Shown here piece after piece: positions 17,274-26,442 of a DNA stretch of 37,600 bases. Positions within the stretch are counted from its first letter, which is position 1, and the number at the start of each line of letters is the position of its first letter. Below the pieces are notes generated by a model. That model had not been told where the DNA came from and ran no database searches. It saw only the letters and a program-made list of their open reading frames with translations. The DNA is from Rhodospirillales bacterium (GTDB lineage Bacteria; Pseudomonadota; Alphaproteobacteria; Rhodospirillales; Shumkoniaceae). The stretch spans positions 1 to 37,600 of the forward strand of contig JADHSV010000032.1 of NCBI GenBank assembly GCA_016776725.1, written 5' to 3'. The position numbers and the translations under genes are program-made.

Positions 17274-18287
17274 TCAGACCTCCAGCACGATTTTTCCGAT
17301 ATGGCCGCCTTGTTCCATCATGCGGTGGGCGTCGGCGGCTTTGTCCAGCGGGAATACCGCGTGGATGATCGGTTTGATGTGTCCGGCCTCAATTTCCGGC
17401 CAGACGCGCCCCCGAAGCTGGCGGGCGATCTCGGCCTTGAATTGGGGGGATCGCGGACGCAGGGTCGATCCCGTCAGGGTCAGGCGTTTCAGCATGATGG
17501 GCATCAGGTTGACGTCAACCTGCGGGCCCTTGTCGAACGCAATCTGAACCAGACGCCCTTCCACGGCCAACGCCTTGATGTTGCGTCGAACGTAGTCGCC
17601 GCCGACCATGTCGAGGATGACGTCGACACCACGATTCGGCGTCTCTTTCTTGACGATTTCAACAAAGTCCTCGGTACGGTAGTTGATGGCGCGATCGGCG
17701 CCCAGTTGTTTGCATGCTGCGCATTTCTCATCCGTTGAGGCGGTGGTGAATACGGTGGCGCCCACGGCCTTGGCGATCTGAATTGCCGCACTTCCAATGC
17801 CGCCGGATCCGCCATGAATCAGAAACGATTCTCCGCGCGTTAAACCGGCCCGCATAAACACGTTATTCCAGACCGTAAAAAAGGTCTCGGGAAGAGCCGC
17901 CGCCTCGACCATATTCAGGGCCTGTGGAACGGGCAGGCACTGATCGGCCGGAACGGCGCAAAACTCGGCGTACCCGCCGCCGTTCACCAGCGCGCATACG
18001 GGGTCGCCGATGGCCCACCCGGTCGCCTCGGCGCCAATCGCTTCAACCGTTCCCGACACCTCAAGGCCCGGCAGGTCGGACGCGCCCGCAGGTGCTGGAT
18101 ACGCCCCGGCGCGTTGTTTCAGGTCGGGGCTGTTCACGCCGGCGGCGGCGACACGTATCAACACCTCACCCGGACCGGGTTCGGGGCGTTCGCGTGAGGT
18201 CGGTTTCAAAACCTCCGGCCCACCCGACTCGGATATTTCGATTGCACGCATCGTCTGAAAAGAGCCGTCGGGCATTGGTTTTTTCAC
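17274..18287 (-). CDS. zinc-free quinone oxidoreductase (medium-chain reductase family)
   Basis: NAD(P)H-dependent quinone or enone reductase of the QOR/PIG3 branch of the medium-chain dehydrogenase superfamily. Features include the GroES-like part with GEVLIRVAAAGVNSPDLKQR and LPGLEVSGTVEAIG, the Rossmann motif HGGSGGIGSAAIQIAKAVGA (about 157-176), and the PIG3-like TLRPRSPQFKAE block. The Cys/His zinc ligands of alcohol dehydrogenases are absent. It likely protects against reactive carbonyls or quinones. Of the possible starts, the ATG at 18251 (MRAIEISESGG) fits the family's usual N-terminus, while the longer form begins MKKPMPDG. It diverges from the hydrogenase operon. Confidence 0.88.
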   Translation of the reverse strand: MKKPMPDGSFQTMRAIEISESGGPEVLKPTSRERPEPGPGEVLIRVAAAGVNSPDLKQRAGAYPAPAGASDLPGLEVSGTVEAIGAEATGWAIGDPVCALVNGGGYAEFCAVPADQCLPVPQALNMVEAAALPETFFTVWNNVFMRAGLTRGESFLIHGGSGGIGSAAIQIAKAVGATVFTTASTDEKCAACKQLGADRAINYRTEDFVEIVKKETPNRGVDVILDMVGGDYVRRNIKALAVEGRLVQIAFDKGPQVDVNLMPIMLKRLTLTGSTLRPRSPQFKAEIARQLRGRVWPEIEAGHIKPIIHAVFPLDKAADAHRMMEQGGHIGKIVLEV

Positions 18288-18770
18288 CTGTAAATTGTTG
18301 GGTTGGCCGAGGTGTCGGATTTTGCTTGTGAGATAATGCTTTCACATGACGAAAAAGCCAAGCCTGTGCGCAGAGCGAACAAAAGAAAAGAACCGGAGGG
18401 TAGCGCAATGCGCCAAATGATAACGAAAGTGATGGCCGAAAAGAAATATTAGGAAAATCTAATTAAACAGGCACTGGCAAGATCGAAAAAAATCTCATTT
18501 TAGAGGCAGCGGAAGGATGATATGCCGTAATTTCAGTAATTACTTAAAAGTCGACAAGGTTGGAAAGTCATTTCATGTTTATATTCTATTGTATTTATGC
18601 TTCATTTCTTGTGTTTATTGATAATTGTTTTCATGATCAACAAAAAACAGTTTACTGAGTGACGTCTCTATATTAATGCAGTTGACCCAAGAAGGGTATA
18701 CGATCTTCGTACAAAACTCATCGGCGATTACGACACCCAGTCGGGACCACCAAGGGAACACCAAGAGAAA
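18288..18770. other. AT-rich divergent intergenic region upstream of the hydrogenase operon
   Basis: This 483-bp space has much lower GC than its neighbours, most clearly from 18420 to 18660. It must hold the promoter of the hydrogenase operon and that of the quinone oxidoreductase. I find no convincing sigma-70 or sigma-54 promoter and no FNR box: TTGAT and ATCAA half-sites near 18618-18640 are 13 bases apart rather than 4. A 14-codon ORF at 18408-18452 (begins MRQMITKV) has a good GGAGGG at 18395-18400, but it is too short to call a gene. No RNA gene is recognisable. Confidence 0.6.
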
Positions 18771-19907
18771 ATGACGGCCAACAAATCGACCAATCAGGCG
18801 TTCGTTATCGACGCCGACAAGGGACTCCAGAAACTCATCGCTGTATTGGCGGCCGAGGGATACCAGGTTGTTGGACCAAGGCTTGAGGATGGAGCAATCG
18901 TTTACGCCGAGCTTGCCTCGTCGGCGGATCTTCCCGTCGGCGTTAAGGACAAGCAGGACGGCGGCAACTACCGGATCGTCAAGGGACGTGAAGGGGTCTA
19001 CTTCGACTATGTCGTCGGACCTCATTCGTGGAAGCGTTACCTGTTCCCGCCCGAGCAGAAAATCTGCGAATTCAGGCGGCAGGGGAAGGCGTTCCGGATT
19101 GTCGAGGAAACGCCCGATGTTCCGGCATACGCATTCATCGGCGCGCGCCCGTGTGAACTTCAGGCGATGCAAATCCATGACCGCGTGTTTGACAACGGCG
19201 AATTCGCCGATCCGGCCTATCTGGCGCGCCGCGACGCAGCCTTTGTCGTCGCGGTGAATTGCACGCAGGCCGGTGGAACATGCTTCTGTGCGTCCATGAA
19301 TACGGGGCCGAAGGCGTCTGGCGGGTTCGATCTGGCGTTGACCGAAATCGCCGAAAAATCACGGCATGTTTTCGTGGTTGAGGTTGGCTCGCAACGTGGA
19401 CAGGAAATCGTGGCCAAGCTGAAAGGCGCGGCGGCGACGGACGGCGATGTCTCGAAGGCCGATGCCCTGGTCAAAAAAGCGGCTGCGAAAATGGGCCGCG
19501 AAATGGTCGACGATGTCGGGCCGCTCTTGAAGCGCAATCTTGAAAGCAACCGCTGGTATGAAATTTCCAAGCGTTGCCTCAGTTGCGCCAACTGCACGTT
19601 GGTCTGCCCGACCTGCTTCTGCAATACGGTCGAGGACGTCACCGATCTGACCGGAGCCAACGCGGTGCGTAATCGCCGTTGGGACTCGTGCTTTACTATG
19701 GATTTCAGTTACATTCATGGAGGAAGCATTCGCCGCGAAGGCGCGTCGCGCTACCGCCAGTGGATGACGCATAAACTTTCTTCGTGGTTCGATCAGTTCG
19801 AACAGTCCGGCTGTGTCGGATGTGGGCGCTGCATTACCTGGTGCCCGGTCGGGATCGATATCACGCAAGAAGCCCGGGCGATCCGGGATAGCGAAGGGAG
19901 AGCATAG
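18771..19907 (+). CDS. group 3b [NiFe] hydrogenase beta subunit, Fe-S electron-transfer protein
   Basis: Cytoplasmic iron-sulfur subunit of sulfhydrogenase type, related to AsrA of anaerobic sulfite reductase. It passes electrons between the hydrogenase dimer and the flavin subunit. The N-terminal 250 residues form the AsrA-like part (FLFPPEQKICEF-like block, GARPCELQAMQIHDRVF, a Cys patch AGGTCFCASM). The C-terminus has two 4Fe-4S sites: CLSCANCTLVCPTCFC from Cys 269 and CVGCGRCITWCPVGIDIT from Cys 348. At 378 residues it has normal family length. It is the first gene of the operon, and the next gene starts one base after its stop. The ribosome site before the ATG is weak. Confidence 0.92.
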   Translation: MTANKSTNQAFVIDADKGLQKLIAVLAAEGYQVVGPRLEDGAIVYAELASSADLPVGVKDKQDGGNYRIVKGREGVYFDYVVGPHSWKRYLFPPEQKICEFRRQGKAFRIVEETPDVPAYAFIGARPCELQAMQIHDRVFDNGEFADPAYLARRDAAFVVAVNCTQAGGTCFCASMNTGPKASGGFDLALTEIAEKSRHVFVVEVGSQRGQEIVAKLKGAAATDGDVSKADALVKKAAAKMGREMVDDVGPLLKRNLESNRWYEISKRCLSCANCTLVCPTCFCNTVEDVTDLTGANAVRNRRWDSCFTMDFSYIHGGSIRREGASRYRQWMTHKLSSWFDQFEQSGCVGCGRCITWCPVGIDITQEARAIRDSEGRA

Positions 19908-19908
19908 T

Positions 19909-20382
19909 ATGGTGCAGGATATGGGCCTCGATAAACTGATCCGGGACCATCCTTTTTTTGAAGGGATGGACGATGAAGCGCTGGAACTGATTGCTGGTTG
20001 CGCCGCCAACGAGCGGTTCGACGCCGGACAGTATGTGTTCCGCGAAGGCCAGCCGGCAGACAAGTTTTACATGGTGCGTCACGGTTCCGTGGCACTTGAA
20101 GTCAGGGCGCCCGGACGCGATTCCATCGTCCTGCAAACCTGTGACGACGGGGACGTGATGGGCTGGTCGTGGATTGTCCCGCCCTTCCGCTGGAAATGGG
20201 ATGCCCGGGCGACCCGTCTTAGCCGTCTGGTCAGTTTCGACGCGATTTGCCTGCGCGGCAAACTCGATGCCGACCCGGCGCTGGGCTACGCCATGTACAA
20301 GCGGTTCGTCAGGGTCATTGCCGAACGTTTGGCCCATGCGCGTCTGCAAATGATTGATCTCTATGGTATCGGTAAAGAATAA
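19909..20382 (+). CDS. stand-alone cyclic-nucleotide-binding-fold protein of the hydrogenase operon
   Basis: A 157-residue protein with only the CRP/FNR sensor fold: HPFFEGMDDEALELIAGCA, FDAGQYVFREGQPADKFYMVRHG (beta roll) and a C-terminal helix (YAMYKRFVRVIAERL). There is no helix-turn-helix, so it is not a DNA-binding regulator. The phosphate-binding cassette is unusual: where cAMP proteins have FGE-AL, this has MGWSWIVPPFRWKWDARAT, so cyclic nucleotide binding is doubtful. The tight position between the beta and gamma genes (1 base after beta, abutting gamma) suggests a subunit or regulator of the enzyme. GGGAG precedes the chosen ATG; an upstream in-frame ATG lies inside the beta gene. 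From memory, similar proteins occur in other bacterial group 3b loci. Confidence 0.82.
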   Translation: MVQDMGLDKLIRDHPFFEGMDDEALELIAGCAANERFDAGQYVFREGQPADKFYMVRHGSVALEVRAPGRDSIVLQTCDDGDVMGWSWIVPPFRWKWDARATRLSRLVSFDAICLRGKLDADPALGYAMYKRFVRVIAERLAHARLQMIDLYGIGKE

Positions 20383-21228
20383 ATGAACCAGATGGCTGCC
20401 CTCGTGGACCCGATGGTTCCGGCTCCTTTCCGGATCGAACGGGTAAAAAAAGAGCTAAGCGATACGTTTACCCTTGACCTTGTTCCGGCCGAGAGGAAGC
20501 GCAGCATCAGCTTCCTGCCCGGCCAGTTCAACATGCTCTATGTGTTCGGGGTGGGCGAAATTCCCATTAGCATCAGCGGTGATCCGGGTGTTGGCGATAA
20601 AATCGTCCATACGACCCGGGCCGTCGGCAACGTCACCAACGCAATGTGGAAGATGGGCGTCGGCCAGACCATCGGCGTGCGCGGCCCGTTCGGCACGGCG
20701 TGGCCGGTCGAGGAAGCCGAAGGCAGCGATGTGGTCATCGTTACCGGCGGCATCGGTCTGGCGCCGTTGCGCCCCGCCATTTATCAGATCCTTGCCAATC
20801 GTCAGGCTTACGGCAACGTCTGCATCATGTACGGTGCGCGCACGCCGGAAGATATCCTGTTTCGCAAGGAGCTGGAAAAATGGCGCGGCCAATTCGACAT
20901 GCAGGTCGATGTCACGGTCGATCACGCCACCGGCCGCTGGGGCGGTAAAGTGGGTGTCGTGACCAAGTTGATCGGTCGCGGCGGGTTTGACCCGCATCAT
21001 ACCGTCGCCTTCGTATGCGGACCCGAGGTCATGATGCGTTACGCCGTCGACACGCTGGTCGAACGCGGCGTTTCCGAAAAAGACATTCATGTGTCGTTGG
21101 AACGCAACATGAAGTGCGGCATCGGTTTTTGCGGCCATTGCCAATTGGGTGGGGATTTCGTCTGCAAGGACGGTCCGGTCTTTCCGTTCGATGCGGTCGC
21201 TGATCGTTTCGTGATCCAGGAGCTCTGA
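20383..21228 (+). CDS. group 3b [NiFe] hydrogenase gamma subunit, FAD/NAD(P)-binding
   Basis: Diaphorase subunit that connects the complex to NAD(P)H, related to AsrB and PyrK. The ferredoxin-reductase fold has [22 protein letters not shown] (flavin binding, about residues 44-65), [13 protein letters not shown] (NAD(P) binding, about 123-135), [12 protein letters not shown] and FVCGPEVMM. The end has C245, C250, C253 and C261 in [18 protein letters not shown], the ligands of a [2Fe-2S] cluster. Size (281) is usual. Its ATG directly follows the stop of the preceding gene. Whether NADP or NAD is preferred cannot be read here; group 3b enzymes commonly use NADP(H). Confidence 0.93.
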   Translation: MNQMAALVDPMVPAPFRIERVKKELSDTFTLDLVPAERKRSISFLPGQFNMLYVFGVGEIPISISGDPGVGDKIVHTTRAVGNVTNAMWKMGVGQTIGVRGPFGTAWPVEEAEGSDVVIVTGGIGLAPLRPAIYQILANRQAYGNVCIMYGARTPEDILFRKELEKWRGQFDMQVDVTVDHATGRWGGKVGVVTKLIGRGGFDPHHTVAFVCGPEVMMRYAVDTLVERGVSEKDIHVSLERNMKCGIGFCGHCQLGGDFVCKDGPVFPFDAVADRFVIQEL

Positions 21229-21230
21229 AA

Positions 21231-22007
21231 ATGGCGGTGCAGAAAAAGCCGAAACTGGCGGTTTGGAAGTTCTCGTCGTGCGACGGGTGCCAGTTGCAGC
21301 TTCTTAGCTGCGAAGATGAACTTCTTCAGGTGGCTGGGGCCGTCGATATCGCTTACTTCCTTGAAGCGACGCGGGCCGAACTTCCGGGACCTTACGACGT
21401 CTCGCTGGTTGAAGGCTCGGTAACGACGCCCGAAGAAGCCGAGCGAATTCGCAAGGTGCGCAAGCAAACCAAATTTCTGATCACCATCGGCGCATGCGCG
21501 ACGGCGGGCGGCATCCAGGCGTTGAAGAATTACAAGGACGTGGACGGGTTCATCAACACCGTTTATCCGCACCCGGAATATATTGAGACGCTTGCCACAT
21601 CGACGGCCATCCGTGACCATGTGGATGTGGATTTCGAACTGCGCGGCTGCCCCATCAATAAGCTTCAGCTGCTTGAGGCGATCAACGCGCTGCTTAACGG
21701 ACGTAAACCCAACATTCCGCCTTACGCTCAGTGTGTCGAGTGTAAGCGCGCGGGCTCCGTGTGCGTCATGGTGGCCAATGGAACGCCGTGTCTGGGCCCG
21801 GTAACCCAGGCCGGATGCGGGAACCTGTGTCCGTCGTTCACACGCGGGTGCTACGGATGCTTCGGCCCCAACGACACGCCGAATACCGCGGCGCTCGGGA
21901 AGCAGTTCGCCGATATGGGTATGGATGAAAGATCCATCAAGCACTTCTTCCGGTCGTTTAACGCTAACGCGAGCGCTTTCCGCAAGGAGAGCGAGGCTCA
22001 TGAGTAA
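21231..22007 (+). CDS. group 3b [NiFe] hydrogenase small subunit (delta)
   Basis: Small subunit carrying the Fe-S relay from the active site. [13 protein letters not shown] (Cys 17 and 20) gives the proximal cluster with IGACATAGG and LRGCPI further on. The second half has [43 protein letters not shown], ligands for medial and distal clusters. There is no twin-arginine signal, which fits a cytoplasmic enzyme. At 258 residues it matches group 3b partners. It lies 2 bp after the gamma gene and overlaps the large-subunit gene by 8 bases. Confidence 0.95.
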   Translation: MAVQKKPKLAVWKFSSCDGCQLQLLSCEDELLQVAGAVDIAYFLEATRAELPGPYDVSLVEGSVTTPEEAERIRKVRKQTKFLITIGACATAGGIQALKNYKDVDGFINTVYPHPEYIETLATSTAIRDHVDVDFELRGCPINKLQLLEAINALLNGRKPNIPPYAQCVECKRAGSVCVMVANGTPCLGPVTQAGCGNLCPSFTRGCYGCFGPNDTPNTAALGKQFADMGMDERSIKHFFRSFNANASAFRKESEAHE

Positions 22008-23364
22008 GGGCAAGTCGATGGTTGCTGCCAAGAAAAAGGGAAACGCCAAGTCCAAGGCGGGTAAAAAAGCGGTTTCGTCCACGCGCAACATCAAGGTGGA
22101 CGCCCTTGCCCGCGTTGAAGGCGAAGGCGCGCTGTATGTCCGCGTGAAAGACGAGGTGATCGAAGATATCCGTTTTCGCATCTTCGAGCCGCCGCGCTTT
22201 TTCGAGGCCTTCCTTCAGGGCCGTATTTACAGCGAAGCCCCAGACATCACCGCAAGAATTTGCGGCATTTGCCCGGTCGCCTATCAGATGGGCGCCAGCC
22301 AGGCCATGGAACAGGCGCTGGGCATTCAGGTAACGGGAACGCTGCGCGACCTTCGCCGTCTGGTTTACTGCGGCGAGTGGATTGAAAGCCACGTTCTGCA
22401 TGCGGCCATGCTGCATGCGCCGGATTTCCTGGGCCTTCAGGATGCGCTTCAGCTGGCCAAGGACGATCCGGAAATCGTCGAGACCGCGCTTCGGCTGAAA
22501 AAGCTCGGCAACGAAATTCTGGAAGTCGTTGGCGGCCGGGCGGCCCATCCCATCAATTTGAAGGTCGGCGGGTTTTACAAGGCGCCGCGCAAAGAAAGCG
22601 TGCGCACCCTTATCGAGCCGCTGAAATGGGCCATCGACGCCGCCATCGGCGTGGCCAAGGTATTCGGCACCTTTGAATTCCCCGATTACGAGGACGACTA
22701 CCAGTGTGTTTCGCTGCGTCATCCTGACGAATACGCCATCCACGAAGGGCGTATCGTATCCAACCGGGGTCTCGATATTGCGGTGGCCGAATTCCCCGAC
22801 CACTTCAAGGAAACCCACATCGCGCATTCCAACGCCTTGCACGGCCTGATGATGGACGGCAGCATCTACTACACCGGCCCGAACGCGCGCTATAACAACA
22901 ACTACGCGCAGTTATCGAAGCTGGCCAAAAGCGTGGCCAAGGATTGCGGCCTCGGCAAGAAGTGCAACAACCTTTATCAGAGCATTCTCGTTCGCATGGT
23001 CGAGACCGTTTACGCCTGCGAGGAAGCCCTGCGTATCGTCGAAGCCTATGAAGAACCCGATGCTTCGTGCGTCACGGTCAAGCCGGGCGCCGGTATTGGT
23101 GCGGGCTGCACGGAAGCGCCGCGCGGCATTTGCCTGCACCGGTATGAGCTGGACAAGGAAGGCCGTATTGTGAGTGCGCGCATTCAGGCGCCCACCTCGC
23201 AAAATCAGCCGCAGATCGAAAGCGATCTGCGCGGGGTCGTCCAGGGCAATCTTCATCTGTCCGACGAGGATCTGAAATGGCGTTGCGAGCAGACGATCCG
23301 TAACTACGATCCCTGCATTTCGTGCGCCACGCATTTCCTCAACTTCACCATTGATCGTGAGTGA
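22000..23364 (+). CDS. group 3b [NiFe] hydrogenase large subunit (alpha)
   Basis: Catalytic subunit holding the NiFe(CN)2CO centre that splits or makes H2. The N-terminal ligand motif is [13 protein letters not shown] (about residues 84-96), and the C-terminal one is [18 protein letters not shown]. The protease is expected to cut after the His in CATH, releasing about nine residues, a short extension. A Lys/Ala-rich N-terminal tail ([14 protein letters not shown], about 10-23) precedes the conserved domain at [13 protein letters not shown]; its role is unknown. The start at 22000 has AGGAG 14 bases upstream and overlaps delta by 8 bases (ATGAGTAA). The 454-residue length is normal for the group. 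Confidence 0.96.
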   Translation: MSKGKSMVAAKKKGNAKSKAGKKAVSSTRNIKVDALARVEGEGALYVRVKDEVIEDIRFRIFEPPRFFEAFLQGRIYSEAPDITARICGICPVAYQMGASQAMEQALGIQVTGTLRDLRRLVYCGEWIESHVLHAAMLHAPDFLGLQDALQLAKDDPEIVETALRLKKLGNEILEVVGGRAAHPINLKVGGFYKAPRKESVRTLIEPLKWAIDAAIGVAKVFGTFEFPDYEDDYQCVSLRHPDEYAIHEGRIVSNRGLDIAVAEFPDHFKETHIAHSNALHGLMMDGSIYYTGPNARYNNNYAQLSKLAKSVAKDCGLGKKCNNLYQSILVRMVETVYACEEALRIVEAYEEPDASCVTVKPGAGIGAGCTEAPRGICLHRYELDKEGRIVSARIQAPTSQNQPQIESDLRGVVQGNLHLSDEDLKWRCEQTIRNYDPCISCATHFLNFTIDRE

Positions 23365-23818
23365 GGCCTCCGGCGTTCTCGTAATTGGTATCGGCAACCG
23401 CTTCCGGCGCGACGACGGCGTCGGGCCGGTGGTTGCCGAACGCCTGCATGAACACGGGCTTGACGTTGTTGAGCTGGGCGGCGACGGCACGGAATTGATG
23501 CAAGCCTGGGAGAACGCCGGGCACGTAATCCTGGTCGACGCCGCCCGTTCGGGAGCCGCCGCCGGAACAATTCATCGCTTCGACGCCAATTCCACCGAAG
23601 TTCCCACCGGGCTGTTTCATTATTCCAGCCATCAGTTTTCGGTGGCCGAGGCCATCGAAATGGCGCGTGTTCTGGGCCGCCTGCCACCCAGGATGGTGGT
23701 CTACGGAATTGAGGGAAAAGACTTTTCGTACGGAGAAGAGTTTTCGCCCGAAGTGGCGCAGGCGTTGGATTCGGTCACGCAGGCGATCTTGGGCGAAATC
23801 GAAAACGCGGCCACATAA
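23351..23818 (+). CDS. hydrogenase maturation endopeptidase (HycI/HoxW/HyaD family)
   Basis: Protease that removes the C-terminal extension of the large subunit after nickel insertion. The family blocks are [24 protein letters not shown] (Asp near 24 is expected to sense nickel), [18 protein letters not shown] (second metal Asp) and [18 protein letters not shown] (His ligand). At 155 residues it has ordinary size. It overlaps the large-subunit gene. Start is uncertain: TTG at 23351 or GTG at 23357; neither has a good ribosome site, so translation is probably coupled to the upstream gene. Confidence 0.9.
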   Translation: MIVSEASGVLVIGIGNRFRRDDGVGPVVAERLHEHGLDVVELGGDGTELMQAWENAGHVILVDAARSGAAAGTIHRFDANSTEVPTGLFHYSSHQFSVAEAIEMARVLGRLPPRMVVYGIEGKDFSYGEEFSPEVAQALDSVTQAILGEIENAAT

Positions 23819-23902
23819 CGTTTTTCCTTGCTTTTTGGGGCGTTAAGGCGTTTTTTTCCGGCCCTTGTTTGGCCGCAGGAACGGTCTTTTGAAAGAGCTG
23901 TC

Positions 23903-24244
23903 ATGCACGAGATGTCGCTTTGCCAAGGCGTCTTGAAGATACTGCAAGAGCAAGCCGAAATTCAGAACTACAGCCGGGTAAACAGCGTGACCCTGGAGGT
24001 TGGCGAGCTTTCCACGGCGGTTCCGGAATCCATGGAGATGTGTTTCGACGCCATCACCCGCGGGACTTTGGCCGATGGCGCGGAACTGATCATCGTTCGC
24101 ACCCGTGGCGAAGCCTGGTGCCGCAAATGCGAAGACCTGGTGCCGGTCAAGGAACGTTTCGGTCCGTGTCCGCAGTGCGACGGCGTCGATATTGAATTGC
24201 GGGCAGGCGACGCGCTTAGAATACAGGAATTGGAGGTCGACTGA
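23903..24244 (+). CDS. hypA: hydrogenase nickel-insertion protein HypA
   Basis: HypA delivers nickel with HypB to the large subunit. The N-terminus MHEMSL gives the nickel-binding His 2. The zinc finger is [22 protein letters not shown], two CxxC pairs at about residues 73-93. Length 113 is standard. I chose the ATG at 23903 because MHE must be the true N-terminus for nickel binding; the frame is open further upstream. An 84-bp T-rich space separates it from the protease gene, the largest gap within the hydrogenase operon, and its stop overlaps the hypB start. Confidence 0.95.
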   Translation: MHEMSLCQGVLKILQEQAEIQNYSRVNSVTLEVGELSTAVPESMEMCFDAITRGTLADGAELIIVRTRGEAWCRKCEDLVPVKERFGPCPQCDGVDIELRAGDALRIQELEVD

Positions 24245-25098
24245 TGTGTTTGACATGCGGCTGCGGACAGCCGGGCCACGTTCATTCCCATGATGGGCAT
24301 TCTCACGATCATGATCATGACCACGGGCACAGTCACGATCATGGCCACGATCATGGCCACGATCATTCCCATGAACACGCAAGCGCCCTGGGCGTGACGC
24401 ACGACCCGGATCTGAGCACCGCGCGTGTGGTGCAGATTGAACAGGACATCCTCAGCGTCAACAACCGCCATGCGGACGCCAACCGCCGGTTCCTGAAGGA
24501 TCGCGGGATTTTCACGGTGAATTTCGTGTCCAGTCCGGGCTCGGGAAAAACGACCTTGCTGGCGCGCACCATCACCGACATGAAGGCCAAGTTCTCGTTT
24601 TCGGTGGTGGAAGGGGACCAGCAAACGGAAAACGACGCCGAACGCATCCGCGCGACGGGCGCTGCCGCCACCCAGGTCAATACCGGCAAGGGCTGCCATC
24701 TGGACGCCCACATGGTCGGCCATGCGCTGGAGCATCTGGACCCGGACGCCGAAAGCGTGTTGTTCATCGAAAACGTGGGCAATCTCATTTGCCCGTCGGC
24801 ATTTGATTTGGGCGAGGCCCACAAAATCGTCGTACTTTCGGTGACCGAGGGTGAGGACAAGCCGCTTAAGTACCCGGATATGTTCTATGAAGCCGACCTG
24901 ATGATCCTGAACAAGGTCGATCTGCTGCCGTACCTGTCGTTTGATGTGGACAGCTGTATCGCCTTTGCCAAACAGGTCAATCCCGATATCCGCATTTTGC
25001 AGCTGTCGGCGACGGCGGGTGATGGACTGGATGAATGGTACGAATGGCTGAGCGCCCGGCGGGACGCCACCATCGCGGCGCGGAACAGGGCCAACTAG
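24244..25098 (+). CDS. hypB: hydrogenase nickel GTPase HypB, histidine-rich
   Basis: GTPase that stores and hands over nickel. The N-terminus [12 protein letters not shown] contains the high-affinity CxxCGC site. A His/Asp/Gly stretch (about residues 13-46, repeats of HDH and HGHDHGH) can hold several metal ions. The G domain has [13 protein letters not shown] (P-loop), [13 protein letters not shown] (metal site and switch), [17 protein letters not shown] (Walker B) and LNKVDLLPY (base recognition). The 284 residues are typical for the His-rich form. Start overlaps the stop of hypA by one base. Confidence 0.95.
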   Translation: MCLTCGCGQPGHVHSHDGHSHDHDHDHGHSHDHGHDHGHDHSHEHASALGVTHDPDLSTARVVQIEQDILSVNNRHADANRRFLKDRGIFTVNFVSSPGSGKTTLLARTITDMKAKFSFSVVEGDQQTENDAERIRATGAAATQVNTGKGCHLDAHMVGHALEHLDPDAESVLFIENVGNLICPSAFDLGEAHKIVVLSVTEGEDKPLKYPDMFYEADLMILNKVDLLPYLSFDVDSCIAFAKQVNPDIRILQLSATAGDGLDEWYEWLSARRDATIAARNRAN

Positions 25099-25109
25099 CC
25101 GGGGTTTGT

Positions 25110-26198
25110 ATGCGCCAAGACCTCATCGCCTTGGAATTTGATTTGCCAAGGGACGTGCCGCCCGTTCTGGGGGTGGGTGCGTTTCTGAAGAACACCGTCT
25201 GTCTGGCATCCGGCAAAAAGGCGTTCGTTTCGCACGATGTGGGCAATCTTGATACCGTCGAAGCCGTATATCGGTTCGAGGAACTGGTGAGCGGGATCGG
25301 TCGCCATACCGGTGTCGAACCCGTTGCCGTCGCCCACGACCTGCACCCGGATTTCCATAGCAGCCGCTACGCGCAGGGCATGGGGCTGAAAACCATTGCG
25401 GTTCAGCACCACCACGCCCATGTGGCCGCGATCATGGCCGAGCACGGCCTTGAGGGGCCGGTGCTGGGATTGTCGCTGGACGGTTTCGGGCTGGGGCCGG
25501 ACAACGCGTCTTGGGGCGGTGAATTGCTCAGGGTCGATGCCCTGGGGTACGAACGGTTGGGCCATCTGGCGTTGCTGATGCAGCCCGGCGGTGACGCGGC
25601 GGCCCGCCAGCCGTGGCGCATGGGAGCCGCCGTCCTGCACGCCCTGGACCGGAACGACGAGATTTCACAGAAATTTGCCGAAATAGACGGTTCCGGCGTG
25701 ATCGCGGCCATGTTGCAGCGCGGCGTGAACTGCCCGGCCACCTCCAGCGCCGGACGCCTGTTCGATGCGGCGTGCGGATTGCTGGGCGTCAAACTGGTGG
25801 CCGAATTCGAGGGCGAAGCGCCGATGTTGTTGGAAAGAATGGTCCGGCAGCCCCAAATTCAACCCGATGGCTGGCGCATCCAGGATGGAGTTCTCGATCT
25901 TTTGCCGCTCATGGATAGTTTGACGCGCATGGAGCCCGAAGCAGGCGCCGATCTGTTTCACGGCACCCTGGTGGCGGCGCTGACCGATTGGGCCGAACGC
26001 GCTGCCCACGAGAGCGGCATCACCGACATCGCATTTTGCGGCGGCTGTTTCCTGAACGCCGTGGTGCGCGAAGGATTGGCGGACGCGTTGGAAAGAAAAG
26101 GCCTGACGCCGCGCCTCGCAAACGCTATTACACCCGGAGACGGCGCCATCAGTTTAGGTCAAGCCTGGGCCGCCGGACTTTTGTTGAACGGAGAATAA
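25110..26198 (+). CDS. hypF: short HypF: carbamoyltransferase domain only
   Basis: HypF makes the carbamoyl group that becomes the cyanide ligands. Full-length HypF has about 750 residues: acylphosphatase, zinc fingers, YrdC-like and Kae1-like domains. This 362-residue protein covers only the last domain, with QHHHAHVAAIMAEHG (metal-binding HHHAH), LSLDGFGLGPDNASWGGE, SSAGRLFDAACGLLGV, FCGGCFLN and PGDGAISLGQA. No upstream frame carries the missing domains; hypB ends 11 bp before the start. Short HypF proteins are known in some hydrogenase operons (HypF1 of Ralstonia, from memory). Either a full HypF or separate YrdC/acylphosphatase proteins must act in trans. Confidence 0.88.
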   Translation: MRQDLIALEFDLPRDVPPVLGVGAFLKNTVCLASGKKAFVSHDVGNLDTVEAVYRFEELVSGIGRHTGVEPVAVAHDLHPDFHSSRYAQGMGLKTIAVQHHHAHVAAIMAEHGLEGPVLGLSLDGFGLGPDNASWGGELLRVDALGYERLGHLALLMQPGGDAAARQPWRMGAAVLHALDRNDEISQKFAEIDGSGVIAAMLQRGVNCPATSSAGRLFDAACGLLGVKLVAEFEGEAPMLLERMVRQPQIQPDGWRIQDGVLDLLPLMDSLTRMEPEAGADLFHGTLVAALTDWAERAAHESGITDIAFCGGCFLNAVVREGLADALERKGLTPRLANAITPGDGAISLGQAWAAGLLLNGE

Positions 26199-26202
26199 AA
26201 AA

Positions 26203-26442
26203 ATGTGCCTCGCAATTCCCGCCGAAGTGATCGCCATCGACGATCAGGAACTGGCCACGGTCGATATGGGGGGCGTTCGCAAGGACGTATCGGTTTCGTT
26301 GCTGGACGATGTTTCGGTCGGCGACTATGTGATCGTGCATACGGGATTTGCGCTATCCAAGCTGGACCCCGAGGAGGCCAAGATCACGCTTGATCTGTTC
26401 GCCGAGATGGCCGCCCTGGTCGAAGAGGCGGACAAGAATTGA
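26203..26442 (+). CDS. hypC: hydrogenase assembly chaperone HypC
   Basis: HypC, 79 residues, partners HypD to build Fe(CN)2CO and delivers it to the large subunit. The N-terminal MCLAIPAEVI leaves the essential Cys 2 after Met removal, and DMGGVRKDVSVSLLDDVSVGDYVIVHTGFAL is the OB-fold core. It begins 4 bp after hypF, with GGAG upstream, and overlaps the hypD start (TTGA). Confidence 0.96.
   Translation: MCLAIPAEVIAIDDQELATVDMGGVRKDVSVSLLDDVSVGDYVIVHTGFALSKLDPEEAKITLDLFAEMAALVEEADKN

Noticed and set aside
18408..18452. 14-codon ORF (begins MRQMITKV) with a good GGAGGG site upstream of the hydrogenase operon
   Set aside because: Too short, more than 300 bp from the operon start, with no run of regulatory codons or attenuator hairpin seen.
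18615..18645. TTGAT and ATCAA half-sites as an FNR/FixK box
   Set aside because: The spacing is 13 bases instead of 4 and the position relative to a promoter is unknown.
24283..24381. Tandem repeat-like CACGATCATG DNA
   Set aside because: It codes the His-rich region of HypB and needs no separate explanation as a repeat element.
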